The notes beneath the pieces were generated by a model. That model saw nothing but the letters and a program-made list of their open reading frames with translations. It was not told the DNA's origin and searched no databases. A DNA stretch of 6,368 nucleotides, from positions 1 through 6,368 of the forward strand of contig JBBISE010000186.1 of NCBI GenBank assembly GCA_037441445.1, read 5' to 3'. Both the position numbers and the translations under genes were made by a program. Positions 1 through 5,704 of this stretch are shown in pieces. The stretch's first letter is position 1; every line of letters starts with the position of its first letter. The DNA is from JAAYQU01 sp037441445. Lineage in GTDB: Bacteria; Bacteroidota; Bacteroidia; Bacteroidales; Salinivirgaceae.

Positions 1-18
1 TCTCTCTCAAAGCGGGTG

Positions 19-50
19 CAAAAGTAGAACCTTTTTTTTATTTGTCCAAA
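19..50 (-). promoter_or_regulatory. Strong Bacteroidota-type promoter directed out of the left edge
   Basis: Read on the minus strand, TTTG (47-50) is followed after exactly 20 bases by TACTTTTG (19-26). This matches the primary sigma factor consensus of Bacteroidota (-33 TTTG, -7 TAnnTTTG, about 20 bases apart). Transcription would start about 5-8 bases before the left edge and run out of the window. The DNA after the -7 box is GC-richer (GCACCCGC) and ends in an AGAGAGA tract. I associate such strings with strong promoters of stable RNA or highly expressed genes in this phylum, but the target gene is not visible. Confidence 0.75.
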
Positions 51-153
51 TATTTTGTGACTTTTTTTAAATATTTCTTTGTCTATTTTCTTATATGCCT
101 GTTTTTCAATAAATAAAACCAACACGATGAATAATGGTAGATGGTTTTAAACA

Positions 154-187
154 AAAAACCTAAACCTTAGAAAAGGCTTAGGTTTTT
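154..187 (-). terminator. Intrinsic terminator of ilvE
   Basis: A hairpin lies 22 bases after the ilvE stop codon. Arms 154-168 and 173-187 form 10 pairs (AAAAACCTAA with TTAGGTTTTT), one internal position, then CCTT with AAGG around a 4-base loop. In minus-strand RNA the internal position is a G-U wobble, giving 15 continuous pairs. In plus-strand RNA it is an A-C mismatch. A run of T follows on the minus strand. The asymmetry suggests it mainly ends ilvE transcripts, although A/T runs on both sides could let it work both ways. Confidence 0.85.
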
Positions 188-209
188 ATTTCTATCTGTG
201 AAGTATTGC

Positions 210-1232
210 CTATTCTATAATAGTTACCCAGTTGTGCTTGTCGGGTAATTCGCCATTTTGAATCCCTACTAGGGTTTCATATAGTTTTGTTGAAATTGGC
301 CCTGGTCGTCCGTCCTTACAGAATTTGTATAGTACACCTTTATCAATATCATTAATTTCGCCAATTGGTGAAATGACGGCTGCTGTACCACAGGCTCCGA
401 CTTCCTCAAAGGAATTCAATTCATCAATATGCACCGGACGTCGCTCCACTTTCAACCCAAGGTCATGGGCTAAATCAATGAGGCTCATGTTGGTTATTGA
501 GGGCAAGATGGAGGTTGACTTCGGTGTGATATACGTGTTGTCTTTTATCGCAAAAAAGTTTGCTGCCCCTATCTCGTCAATGTATTGTTTTTCGCATGAA
601 TCGAGATACATTGGAGAACTATAGCCTGTGTCATGGGCTTTCATTACCCCTCTTAAACTGGCTGCATAGTTGCCACCAACTTTAAATGTTCCTGTGCCCA
701 GTGGGGCAGCGCGGTCGCTATCCCTGACTATGGCTATTTTTACCGGGTTAAAGCCTTCTTTAAAATAAGGGCCAACAGGTGTTACAAATACGGCAAAGAG
801 GTATTCTTTTGCTGGACGCACCCCAACTTCGGCTCCTGATCCAATTAGCATGGGTCTGATGTATAATGATGCGCCGGTACCATAGGGTGGTATAAAACGT
901 TCATTGAGTTTAACTGCTTTAATAATGGCATCACGGAAGAGTTCAGAAGGCACTTCGGCCATAAGAACACCGCGTGCTGAGTGTTGCATACGTTTTGCAT
1001 TTTCATCCCAGCGGAATAGTCTTATTTTTCCGTCCTTTCCCCTATAGGCTTTTAAGCCCTCAAAGGCCTCTTGTCCATAATGCAGGGCTGTGGCAGCCAT
1101 ATGCATTGGTATGTATTCCGAGCTCGAAACTTCAAGTTCGCCCCATTCCCCGTTACGATAATAGCAACGAATATTGTATTCGGTTGGATAGTATCCAAAT
1201 CCAAGTTTACCCCATTCAATATTTTCTTCCAT
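210..1232 (-). CDS. ilvE: Branched-chain amino acid aminotransferase
   Basis: This cytoplasmic PLP-dependent enzyme of fold type IV interconverts leucine, isoleucine and valine with their 2-oxo acids, using glutamate/2-oxoglutarate as partner. From the chosen start it is 340 residues, the usual length for the large BCAT type. Visible motifs are HYGQEAFEGLKAYRG (about 51-65), FKVGGNYAAS with the Schiff-base lysine at 184, EIGAANFF (220-227) with the glutamate that contacts the PLP ring nitrogen, and the phosphate-loop motif CGTAAV (281-286). The frame stays open 10 codons further upstream to a TTG at 1262, but that TTG lies inside the TACTTTTG promoter box, so the ATG at 1232 is the start. No Shine-Dalgarno is evident; the leader is A-rich. 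It appears monocistronic, with its own promoter and terminator. Function is confident from sequence; substrate preference is not testable here. Confidence 0.96.
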   Translation of the reverse strand: MEENIEWGKLGFGYYPTEYNIRCYYRNGEWGELEVSSSEYIPMHMAATALHYGQEAFEGLKAYRGKDGKIRLFRWDENAKRMQHSARGVLMAEVPSELFRDAIIKAVKLNERFIPPYGTGASLYIRPMLIGSGAEVGVRPAKEYLFAVFVTPVGPYFKEGFNPVKIAIVRDSDRAAPLGTGTFKVGGNYAASLRGVMKAHDTGYSSPMYLDSCEKQYIDEIGAANFFAIKDNTYITPKSTSILPSITNMSLIDLAHDLGLKVERRPVHIDELNSFEEVGACGTAAVISPIGEINDIDKGVLYKFCKDGRPGPISTKLYETLVGIQNGELPDKHNWVTIIE

Positions 1233-1259
1233 GGTTGTTGTTTTAAATTGATTGATGCA

Positions 1260-1267
1260 CAAAAGTA
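1260..1267 (-). promoter_or_regulatory. Promoter -7 box of ilvE
   Basis: On the minus strand TACTTTTG matches the Bacteroidota -7 consensus TAnnTTTG. It lies 27 bases upstream of the ilvE ATG, implying a leader of roughly 20 bases. The -33 element is poor: the nearest TTG is only 16 bases upstream. The box rules out the more upstream TTG as the ilvE start and sits just downstream of the usp terminator, so ilvE has its own transcription unit. Confidence 0.6.
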
Positions 1268-1293
1268 ATACATTTTACGGAATCAAGTGGCAT

Positions 1294-1341
1294 AAAAAAA
1301 CTGTTTCACAACCATTTTTTACATCGTGCTGTGAAACAGTT
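1294..1341 (-). terminator. Intrinsic terminator of the cyclase-usp operon
   Basis: A perfect 12-bp inverted repeat, AACTGTTTCACA (1299-1310) and TGTGAAACAGTT (1330-1341), encloses a 19-base AT-rich loop. In the minus-strand transcript the second arm runs into seven T residues (1294-1300), two of them within the stem. It begins 27 bases after the usp stop codon. The loop is longer than usual, but the perfect stem plus U-run makes a terminator the natural reading. Confidence 0.8.
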
Positions 1342-1368
1342 CCAATTACGGCATTTTAACAATCCCCG

Positions 1369-2208
1369 TTAGGAGAATGAACCGTATTTGATTAGGTCAC
1401 TACGTGGGGGTACGATCATAATTGGCGTGTCCAGTGGAAGTTTTTCGTCGTTGTCAATCCATTTTCTATATTGTTTTGCCATCATCACTATTAGGTCAGC
1501 ATCAATGAGCTCGGTGAACCTGAAAATCTCCGATTTAAACGATTGCTTTTTCTTAGCTGTTTTTATACCGTATATTATATTCTGTTTATCGAGCATCTTT
1601 TTCGTAAAATAGATGTTGTTGGCCATGTCTTTTTTCATAAAATCATCAGTAATGAATGGCTTGATAATATTAACGTTACACCGGTAATAGTGGGCAAGAT
1701 ATATTATCCAAGCTATTGTTTCCTTGTACTTTTTATCGTGATCAATAGGAACAACAAGTTCTTTGTAATATTTGTGACGTGGTGGTTTTTTTACAACAAT
1801 AAACGGAACAATTGTTTCTTTAATGGCTTTTATAAAGTCCACACCCTTGAGTACTTTTGAACCAAATTTAAAATGGAAAGGCATGATTACCAAATTGGCA
1901 TTGGCTCCTTTTATTTCTTCGGGTGCCAGTTTTGCTACATCGCCCTGTTTTAATATAACCCGTGTTTCAAGGTTGTTTTGCTCTTGAATTTCCTTGGCCT
2001 TACTTTCCATTTTACCCCGCAGCTCCGCTTCCTGACCGTGTGATATTCCTTTCACAGAACGAAACCAGCCCTTTTTCTCATGGATTATGTGCAGTAACAT
2101 AATTCCATTTCCCATAACACGCGCAAGTTGAATGGCATGGGATAGGGAGTGCTCCGATTCTGCTGAAAAATCCCATGGTACAACAACGAATTTTTTATCA
2201 ATGTCCAT
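1369..2208 (-). CDS. Tandem-domain universal stress protein (UspA family)
   Basis: This 279-residue cytoplasmic protein has two UspA domains. The first (about 5-140) opens with FVVVPWDFSAES and closes with the PFIVVKKPP strand. The second (about 149-268) opens with KELVVPIDHDKK and closes with TPIMIVPPR. Tandem Usp proteins of about 280 residues are common in Bacteroidota. The ATP-binding signature G-x2-G-x9-G-(S/T) is not present in either half: the first has a FGSKVLKG stretch (116-122) without the right spacing, and the second has no such loop. It may therefore be a non-ATP-binding type or bind another ligand. The start is supported by AAGGAA (2215-2220) six bases upstream of the ATG. It follows the cyclase-HD gene by 30 bases with no terminator between, so the two are probably cotranscribed. 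The biochemical role is unknown. Confidence 0.9.
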   Translation of the reverse strand: MDIDKKFVVVPWDFSAESEHSLSHAIQLARVMGNGIMLLHIIHEKKGWFRSVKGISHGQEAELRGKMESKAKEIQEQNNLETRVILKQGDVAKLAPEEIKGANANLVIMPFHFKFGSKVLKGVDFIKAIKETIVPFIVVKKPPRHKYYKELVVPIDHDKKYKETIAWIIYLAHYYRCNVNIIKPFITDDFMKKDMANNIYFTKKMLDKQNIIYGIKTAKKKQSFKSEIFRFTELIDADLIVMMAKQYRKWIDNDEKLPLDTPIMIVPPRSDLIKYGSFS

Positions 2209-2238
2209 ATCTTGTTCCTTGTAATGTTTTGCTTGATA

Positions 2239-3981
2239 TTAGTTTGCTAAGTTACGAATATTTTCTAACTGTTTTTGTTTATTTACATCGCGTAATAATT
2301 TCGCTGTTTGGGTAAAATATTGGTGTCCGGAAATAAACTCGATTTGCATATTATTCCACTTTTCAATATCATCATCTATGGCCTCATGTTCAACAAGTTC
2401 TCTAAACAACATGTCGGATACTGGTACGAAATCAACTCTTCCCAGATAATCCAAATCGGCATCACACATAATTTCCTCCAATTTATTTTGGGGGTTGGGA
2501 GGCATTCGGGTAGCAAAAATCAAATCGCAGATTTTCTCAATTTGATCGTCCGAATAGTTAAAACGGGGAAGCAATTCTCTGGCAATTTTAATGCCCAGCA
2601 GTTCGTGATCTTTGTAACCCTGAGTAAAACCAACATCGTGGAATAGGGCTGCGGTTTTAAGCAAAAGCATCTCTTCTTCGCAAACCTCCTCGCGTCTTGC
2701 AATAATTTCAACCTGGTTTACAACATCTATAGTGTGCTTTAGGTTGTGGTAGTGCATGTTCTTAGGCAATTCCCTCTCTAACTTATCCAAAACCTCTTCT
2801 TCAAGGTCATCGAAACGAATGAAGGCCAGTTTTATTTGGAATATTTTATTGGGAACCAATCCTTTGCTTCCAACAGACAATAGAGGGCGAAATCCTTCAA
2901 TAACGTATAAGTCGGCGTCTCCTCTATATTTGACCGGCAGTTTACCGTAATATTGACATAGAAAATAATCACGGACAAGCTCATAGGTGCTTCCTGAAAT
3001 ATTGACCCGTCCCATTTCACCGGTGGCCTCTACCCTATTGGCAATATTAACAGTTTCGCCCCATATATCATATTTTTGACTTTTTACATTATCGAACTGT
3101 GCAAAAACAGGCCCTGTGTGAATGCCTATTCTTAATCCCCAAATTTTCTCATCTTCGGCAGGGTACTTACTTTTTAGGTGCAGCATGAATTGTTGCATTT
3201 CAAACGCTGCAAGTACAACCTCAATGGGGTTTGTTCTGTTTTTCTTTGGAATTCCGCCTGCGCAAACATAGGTATCGCCTATGGTCTTTATTTTCTTTAT
3301 ATTGAGACTCTTCACCGTATTGTCGAAATGAAAGTAAAATTTATCCAAATCGTCAATAAGTTTCTCAGCCTTATCTTGCTCTGTGAGCTTTGAAAAACCA
3401 ACAATATTGCTGAACAATACTGTGACCATTTTGAACCTAATGCCTTTATTCTTCTGTCTGCTTTCGTCAGAAACTTCCACATTTGATTTTTGGGCTAGAG
3501 CCTTTTCAAGCCGCTCCTGCTCTTTTATAAATGCCTCTGTCTTATCGTACAGTAATGATTTAAGCTTTTTTCGTTCGTAGGCAAACCGAAACCTGAACCC
3601 AAAATAGATAAGAACTATAAAACTCAATAAGAGGGAAATACCTAGAATTTTTAGCTTATTAGATATATATTCCTGATTAACAATCAACAAACCCTGAATC
3701 TCGTTTCCATCAGTAGATTTGAAGCTCACATTAAACTTCCCTTTCTGAATGTTTCCTACAAAGAGAAACTCCTTTAATTCGGGGTGGTAAACCTCATTAT
3801 AACCTTCAATGTCAAATTCAGCACCTTGCGGTATCCTCAGCACAAGGGTATTTTGTTCGAGTACAAGAAGTTTGTTTAGTGTGTCAGGCACAAATTGGAA
3901 GGATTGCTGGGGAAAAAGTTGCAGCGACAAACAGCTAACCCCAACAACAATAATAAATGATTTGTATCTAATTGGTACCAC
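2239..3981 (-). CDS. Membrane-anchored class III nucleotidyl cyclase fused to an HD phosphohydrolase domain
   Basis: The protein has 580 residues. In order: N-terminal hydrophobic signal or anchor (7-24); a small probable periplasmic domain (about 26-108) of unrecognised family; a transmembrane helix (about 111-130); a charged helical linker (132-165); a class III adenylate/guanylate cyclase domain (about 184-362); and an HD domain (about 405-565). The cyclase keeps the adenine-selecting pair Lys232 (IKTIGDTYV) and Asp305 (KYDIWGE), the second metal Asp236, and transition-state residues Asn312 and Arg316. The first metal Asp is replaced by Asn192 in LFSNIVGFS, so activity is uncertain. The HD domain has YHNLKHTIDVV (411-421), HD at 448-449 and CDADLD (506-511), the expected metal ligands. 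It lacks the GYP motif of c-di-GMP HD-GYP enzymes. YHNxxH is shared with class I cyclic-nucleotide phosphodiesterases, but their HDxxH motif is absent. The start is GTG at 3981: an in-frame stop lies 7 codons upstream and the next internal Met is residue 185. Probable operon with the downstream usp gene. Confidence 0.9.
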   Translation of the reverse strand: MVPIRYKSFIIVVGVSCLSLQLFPQQSFQFVPDTLNKLLVLEQNTLVLRIPQGAEFDIEGYNEVYHPELKEFLFVGNIQKGKFNVSFKSTDGNEIQGLLIVNQEYISNKLKILGISLLLSFIVLIYFGFRFRFAYERKKLKSLLYDKTEAFIKEQERLEKALAQKSNVEVSDESRQKNKGIRFKMVTVLFSNIVGFSKLTEQDKAEKLIDDLDKFYFHFDNTVKSLNIKKIKTIGDTYVCAGGIPKKNRTNPIEVVLAAFEMQQFMLHLKSKYPAEDEKIWGLRIGIHTGPVFAQFDNVKSQKYDIWGETVNIANRVEATGEMGRVNISGSTYELVRDYFLCQYYGKLPVKYRGDADLYVIEGFRPLLSVGSKGLVPNKIFQIKLAFIRFDDLEEEVLDKLERELPKNMHYHNLKHTIDVVNQVEIIARREEVCEEEMLLLKTAALFHDVGFTQGYKDHELLGIKIARELLPRFNYSDDQIEKICDLIFATRMPPNPQNKLEEIMCDADLDYLGRVDFVPVSDMLFRELVEHEAIDDDIEKWNNMQIEFISGHQYFTQTAKLLRDVNKQKQLENIRNLAN

Positions 3982-4025
3982 AGAAACTGAAATTTTGCGT
4001 TAAAGTAATGGATTTACAGCAAAAT

Positions 4026-4037
4026 ACAAAATTTTGT
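4026..4037. repeat. 12-bp perfect palindrome in the cyclase leader
   Basis: ACAAAATTTTGT is an exact palindrome between the predicted promoter box at 4074-4081 and the cyclase start codon at 3981. It could be an operator half-site pair, but in such AT-rich DNA a 12-bp palindrome of mostly A and T may be chance. Confidence 0.3.
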
Positions 4038-4073
4038 TGTACGTGTTTGTGATGAGATCTTATTTTTTTTTGA

Positions 4074-4081
4074 CAAAGCTA
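4074..4081 (-). promoter_or_regulatory. Promoter -7 box of the cyclase-usp operon
   Basis: TAGCTTTG on the minus strand matches TAnnTTTG exactly. It lies in the 148-bp gap between rlmN and the cyclase gene and implies a leader of about 85-90 bases. No well-spaced TTG was found: the nearest TTTTG is 25 bases upstream, so the -33 half is weak. I see no convincing rlmN terminator in this gap, so readthrough from rlmN is also possible. Confidence 0.5.
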
Positions 4082-4129
4082 CTTATTTGATTGCCTAAAA
4101 TTTTTTCAAAATCATTGCAAACTGGACAT

Positions 4130-5152
4130 CTAAGTTTTGTTTTCAAAATACAACATACCGCAAGCAGCGGAGATGTCCTGGCCTCTTGAACGACGAATTG
4201 TGGCAATAATGTTATTATCTGTCAGCGTGTCCCTGAATTGAACCATACGTTCATTTGTAGATGTTTTGTAAGGCAACTGGGGTATTTCATGGTACCGGAT
4301 TAAATTTATTCTGCAAAAGATTCCTTTTAGCATGGTTGTTAATCCTTTCAGGTGTTGCGGAGTATCGTTTATCCCGTCGAACATAATATATTCGAATGAA
4401 AGGCGTCGTTGTCCGCGCCAATCGTGTTGACGAAGTAGTTGCAAAACTGATTCAATCTTGCTGGCCTTTTGTACGGGCATTAGTTTTTCGCGATCTTCAC
4501 TAAAGGGGGAGTGCAAAGAAATGGCCAGATGGCATTGCGTTTCTTCCAAAAAACGGGGAAGTTTATCCAGTATCCCTACGGTTGAAACGGTTATCCTACG
4601 GGGACTCCACGCTAATCCCCAGTCACTGGTTAAGACGGCACAGGCACTAAGCACTTCTTCAAGATTGTCAAATGGTTCGCCCATGCCCATAAAAACAATG
4701 TTGGTTATTTGATCGAATTGGGGTAAGCTATAGATTTGATTCAGAATTTCGGCTGCGGTTAAGTTGGCTTGAAAGCCCTGTTTTCCGGTCAAGCAAAAGG
4801 AACAGTTAAATTTACAACCCACCTGCGACGAAATACAAAGTGTTGCCCTATCGTCCTCGGGAATGAAAACGGCTTCTATTCCAAGATCTTTCGAGGTTTT
4901 AAACAGGTACTTTATGGTACCGTCCTTTGATGTCTGGAACATGGCTGGAGGAGTAAACCCCACAACAAATCTCTGTGCTAAAAGTTCCCTGTGTTTTTTC
5001 GATATGTTGGTCATATCATCGAAGCTGGTGGCTCGCTTTTTATATATCCATTCGCAAATCTGGTTAACTGCGAATTTCGGCAGACCATGTTGGGATATTT
5101 TATCCCGAATTACTTCAGGGGTGAGCGAAAGAAGTGCTGGTTTGGAGTCCAT
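4130..5152 (-). CDS. rlmN: Dual-specificity rRNA/tRNA adenine-C2 methyltransferase (radical SAM)
   Basis: RlmN methylates C2 of A2503 in 23S rRNA and of A37 in some tRNAs by a radical SAM mechanism using a methyl-cysteine intermediate, and supports translational accuracy. From the chosen start it is 340 residues, normal for the family. Visible motifs (this numbering): the iron-sulfur motif CKFNCSFC with Cys113, Cys117 and Cys120; PEDDRATLC with the resolving Cys106 and Glu99 at the position of the E. coli active-site Glu; GMGEP (156-160) for SAM binding; and the methyl-carrying Cys331 in SAACGML. All catalytic residues are present. An ATG at 5209 in the same frame would add 19 residues. The ATG at 5152 is preferred because AAGG lies just upstream, a TAACTTTG promoter box falls between the two ATGs, and the extra residues do not resemble RlmN. 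Confidence in function is very high. Confidence 0.97.
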   Translation of the reverse strand: MDSKPALLSLTPEVIRDKISQHGLPKFAVNQICEWIYKKRATSFDDMTNISKKHRELLAQRFVVGFTPPAMFQTSKDGTIKYLFKTSKDLGIEAVFIPEDDRATLCISSQVGCKFNCSFCLTGKQGFQANLTAAEILNQIYSLPQFDQITNIVFMGMGEPFDNLEEVLSACAVLTSDWGLAWSPRRITVSTVGILDKLPRFLEETQCHLAISLHSPFSEDREKLMPVQKASKIESVLQLLRQHDWRGQRRLSFEYIMFDGINDTPQHLKGLTTMLKGIFCRINLIRYHEIPQLPYKTSTNERMVQFRDTLTDNNIIATIRRSRGQDISAACGMLYFENKT

Positions 5153-5167
5153 AACCTTAATTTTCGT

Positions 5168-5175
5168 CAAAGTTA
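5168..5175 (-). promoter_or_regulatory. Promoter -7 box of rlmN (decides the start codon)
   Basis: TAACTTTG on the minus strand matches TAnnTTTG. It ends 15 bases upstream of the ATG at 5152, giving a very short leader of about 10 bases. It lies downstream of the alternative ATG at 5209, so a transcript from here could not use that start. No TTTG/TTG is seen at the expected -33 distance, so the assignment is moderate. Confidence 0.45.
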
Positions 5176-5209
5176 CGAATCTTTCCGGATTACCATCGCC
5201 TATCCGCAT

Positions 5210-5323
5210 TTACCGTGAATTAGGGTTAATATTGAGTATGTTGCCTATTAGACGGTTGCTCAATTGATTGCTGTGTAGATTAATAATCTGTTCCAGATTC
5301 ATGTGATCAAGTGTGTTTGCCAT
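5210..5323 (-). CDS. Possible small protein of 37 residues, unrecognised
   Basis: An ATG at 5323 opens a 37-codon frame ending in TAA at 5210-5212. The product begins MANTLDHMNLEQIINLHSNQ and continues rich in Asn, Leu and Ile (about a quarter Asn), ending NPNSR. It has no signal peptide, membrane segment or family motif that I recognise. An AG-rich stretch (GAGAAAAG) precedes the ATG but is not a clear Shine-Dalgarno, and the promoter upstream is poor (TATATTGC). The stop codon directly abuts the longer in-frame ATG of rlmN (TAAATG), an arrangement that would allow translational coupling. It may be a real small gene, a leader ORF or chance. Confidence 0.2.
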   Translation of the reverse strand: MANTLDHMNLEQIINLHSNQLSNRLIGNILNINPNSR

Positions 5324-5541
5324 GTTGCTTTTCTCTTGCAATATATTTGTTTTACCGTGATCTTTCAATGAGGTATAAAACGAATCGTTTTTTCGACTGG
5401 CTTTATTCCAATGTTAAATAAACAGCACATTTTTAGCCAGAACTCAGGTACAGAACGACCGAAATCGGTGGCACAAATTGAACCAGAATAGCCCAGTTCT
5501 CAACTTGTGTATTTTTTTGTTAGTTAGAATTTTACAATAAC

Positions 5542-5664
5542 ATGGCGTGGCAACATAAAAATGATATCCCTGAAACAGCCCCATTATATGATACTGATTA
5601 TATTATTTCGGATTCGGACTTAGGTACTATTTCAACCCACATAAATTGTCACCCACATTTTTAA
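5542..5664 (+). CDS. Possible 40-residue ORF inside an inverted repeat, unrecognised
   Basis: An ATG at 5542 opens 40 codons on the plus strand, the only candidate gene in that direction. The product begins MAWQHKNDIPETAPLYDTDY and is acidic in the middle, ending in a His- and Cys-containing tail (CHPHF). No Shine-Dalgarno precedes it. Upstream there is TATTTTTTTG, two bases too long to be a proper TAnnTTTG box. No domain is recognised. It may be chance, but it fills the space between the arms of the inverted repeat almost exactly. Confidence 0.12.
   Translation: MAWQHKNDIPETAPLYDTDYIISDSDLGTISTHINCHPHF
5635..5658. repeat. Direct repeat ACCCACAT, 16-base period
   Basis: ACCCACAT occurs at 5635-5642 and again at 5651-5658, separated by 8 bases. 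The pair lies just inside the right arm of the inverted repeat and about 50 bases downstream of the AraC-type gene. Two identical half-sites at this spacing could be a protein-binding site, but length and copy number are too small to be sure. Confidence 0.3.
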
Positions 5665-5671
5665 CTAACAG

Positions 5672-5693
5672 AAAAACAATCATCTATCGATTG
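5672..5693 (-). terminator. Weak intrinsic terminator after the AraC-type gene
   Basis: In the minus-strand transcript CAATC (5693-5689) pairs with GATTG (5681-5677) around a 7-base loop and is followed by TTTTTCT. It lies 12 bases past the stop codon of the AraC-type gene. The 5-bp stem is short, so termination may be incomplete. The T-run is shared with the right arm of the larger inverted repeat. Confidence 0.35.
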
Positions 5694-5704
5694 GCCTTTA
5701 CGTT

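Larger units (their letters stand above)
5512..5676. repeat. Inverted repeat with 18-base arms, 129 bases apart
   Basis: Arms are 5512-5529 and 5659-5676. Nine central bases pair perfectly (TGTTAGTTA at 5518-5526 with TAACTAACA at 5662-5670). Five T-A pairs lie outside after one mismatch, and two A-T pairs lie inside after a G-T position. The total is 16 Watson-Crick pairs of 18. The repeat encloses the 40-codon plus-strand ORF, whose stop codon lies inside the right arm. No flanking target-site duplication is obvious. The outer T/A runs are low complexity, so only the 9-bp core is strong evidence. Confidence 0.4.
5324..5704. other. 381-bp intergenic region without a confident gene
   Basis: The stretch between the 37-codon ORF and the AraC-type gene shows no recognisable protein family in any frame. 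It is AT-rich. It contains a 40-codon plus-strand ORF (5542-5664), an inverted repeat with 18-base arms (5512-5529 and 5659-5676), an 8-base direct repeat (5635-5658), a weak hairpin after the AraC gene (5672-5693), and a small ACCGA/TCGGT hairpin at 5458-5469. I see no tRNA, riboswitch or exact TAnnTTTG box here on the minus strand. It could be a decayed mobile element or gene, but nothing proves this. Confidence 0.5.

Noticed and set aside
325..624. Plus-strand ORF of 99 codons opposite ilvE
   Set aside because: It is fully antisense to a well-conserved enzyme gene and its translation looks like an antisense shadow with no motif.
1233..1262. Longer ilvE starting at TTG 1262
   Set aside because: The TTG is part of the TACTTTTG promoter box, and the ten extra residues are not typical of the family.
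1543..1860. Plus-strand ORF of 105 codons opposite the usp gene, rich in hydrophobic residues
   Set aside because: The hydrophobic, Phe-rich product is what antisense of Lys- and Asn-rich codons gives. There is no independent support for a membrane protein.
2239..2730. HD-GYP c-di-GMP phosphodiesterase assignment for the HD domain
   Set aside because: The HD motif is followed by VGFTQGYKDHE, and the HHE plus GYP signature of HD-GYP enzymes is missing.
3982..4129. Terminator for rlmN in the gap before the cyclase gene
   Set aside because: Only a 4-bp TTGC/GCAA pairing and AT-rich runs were found, with no stable stem followed by a U-run.
4863..5267. Plus-strand ORF of 134 codons overlapping the rlmN N-terminus and the upstream gap
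   Set aside because: Most of it is antisense to conserved rlmN codons, it has no recognisable domain, and no promoter or ribosome site was seen. It is a shadow frame.
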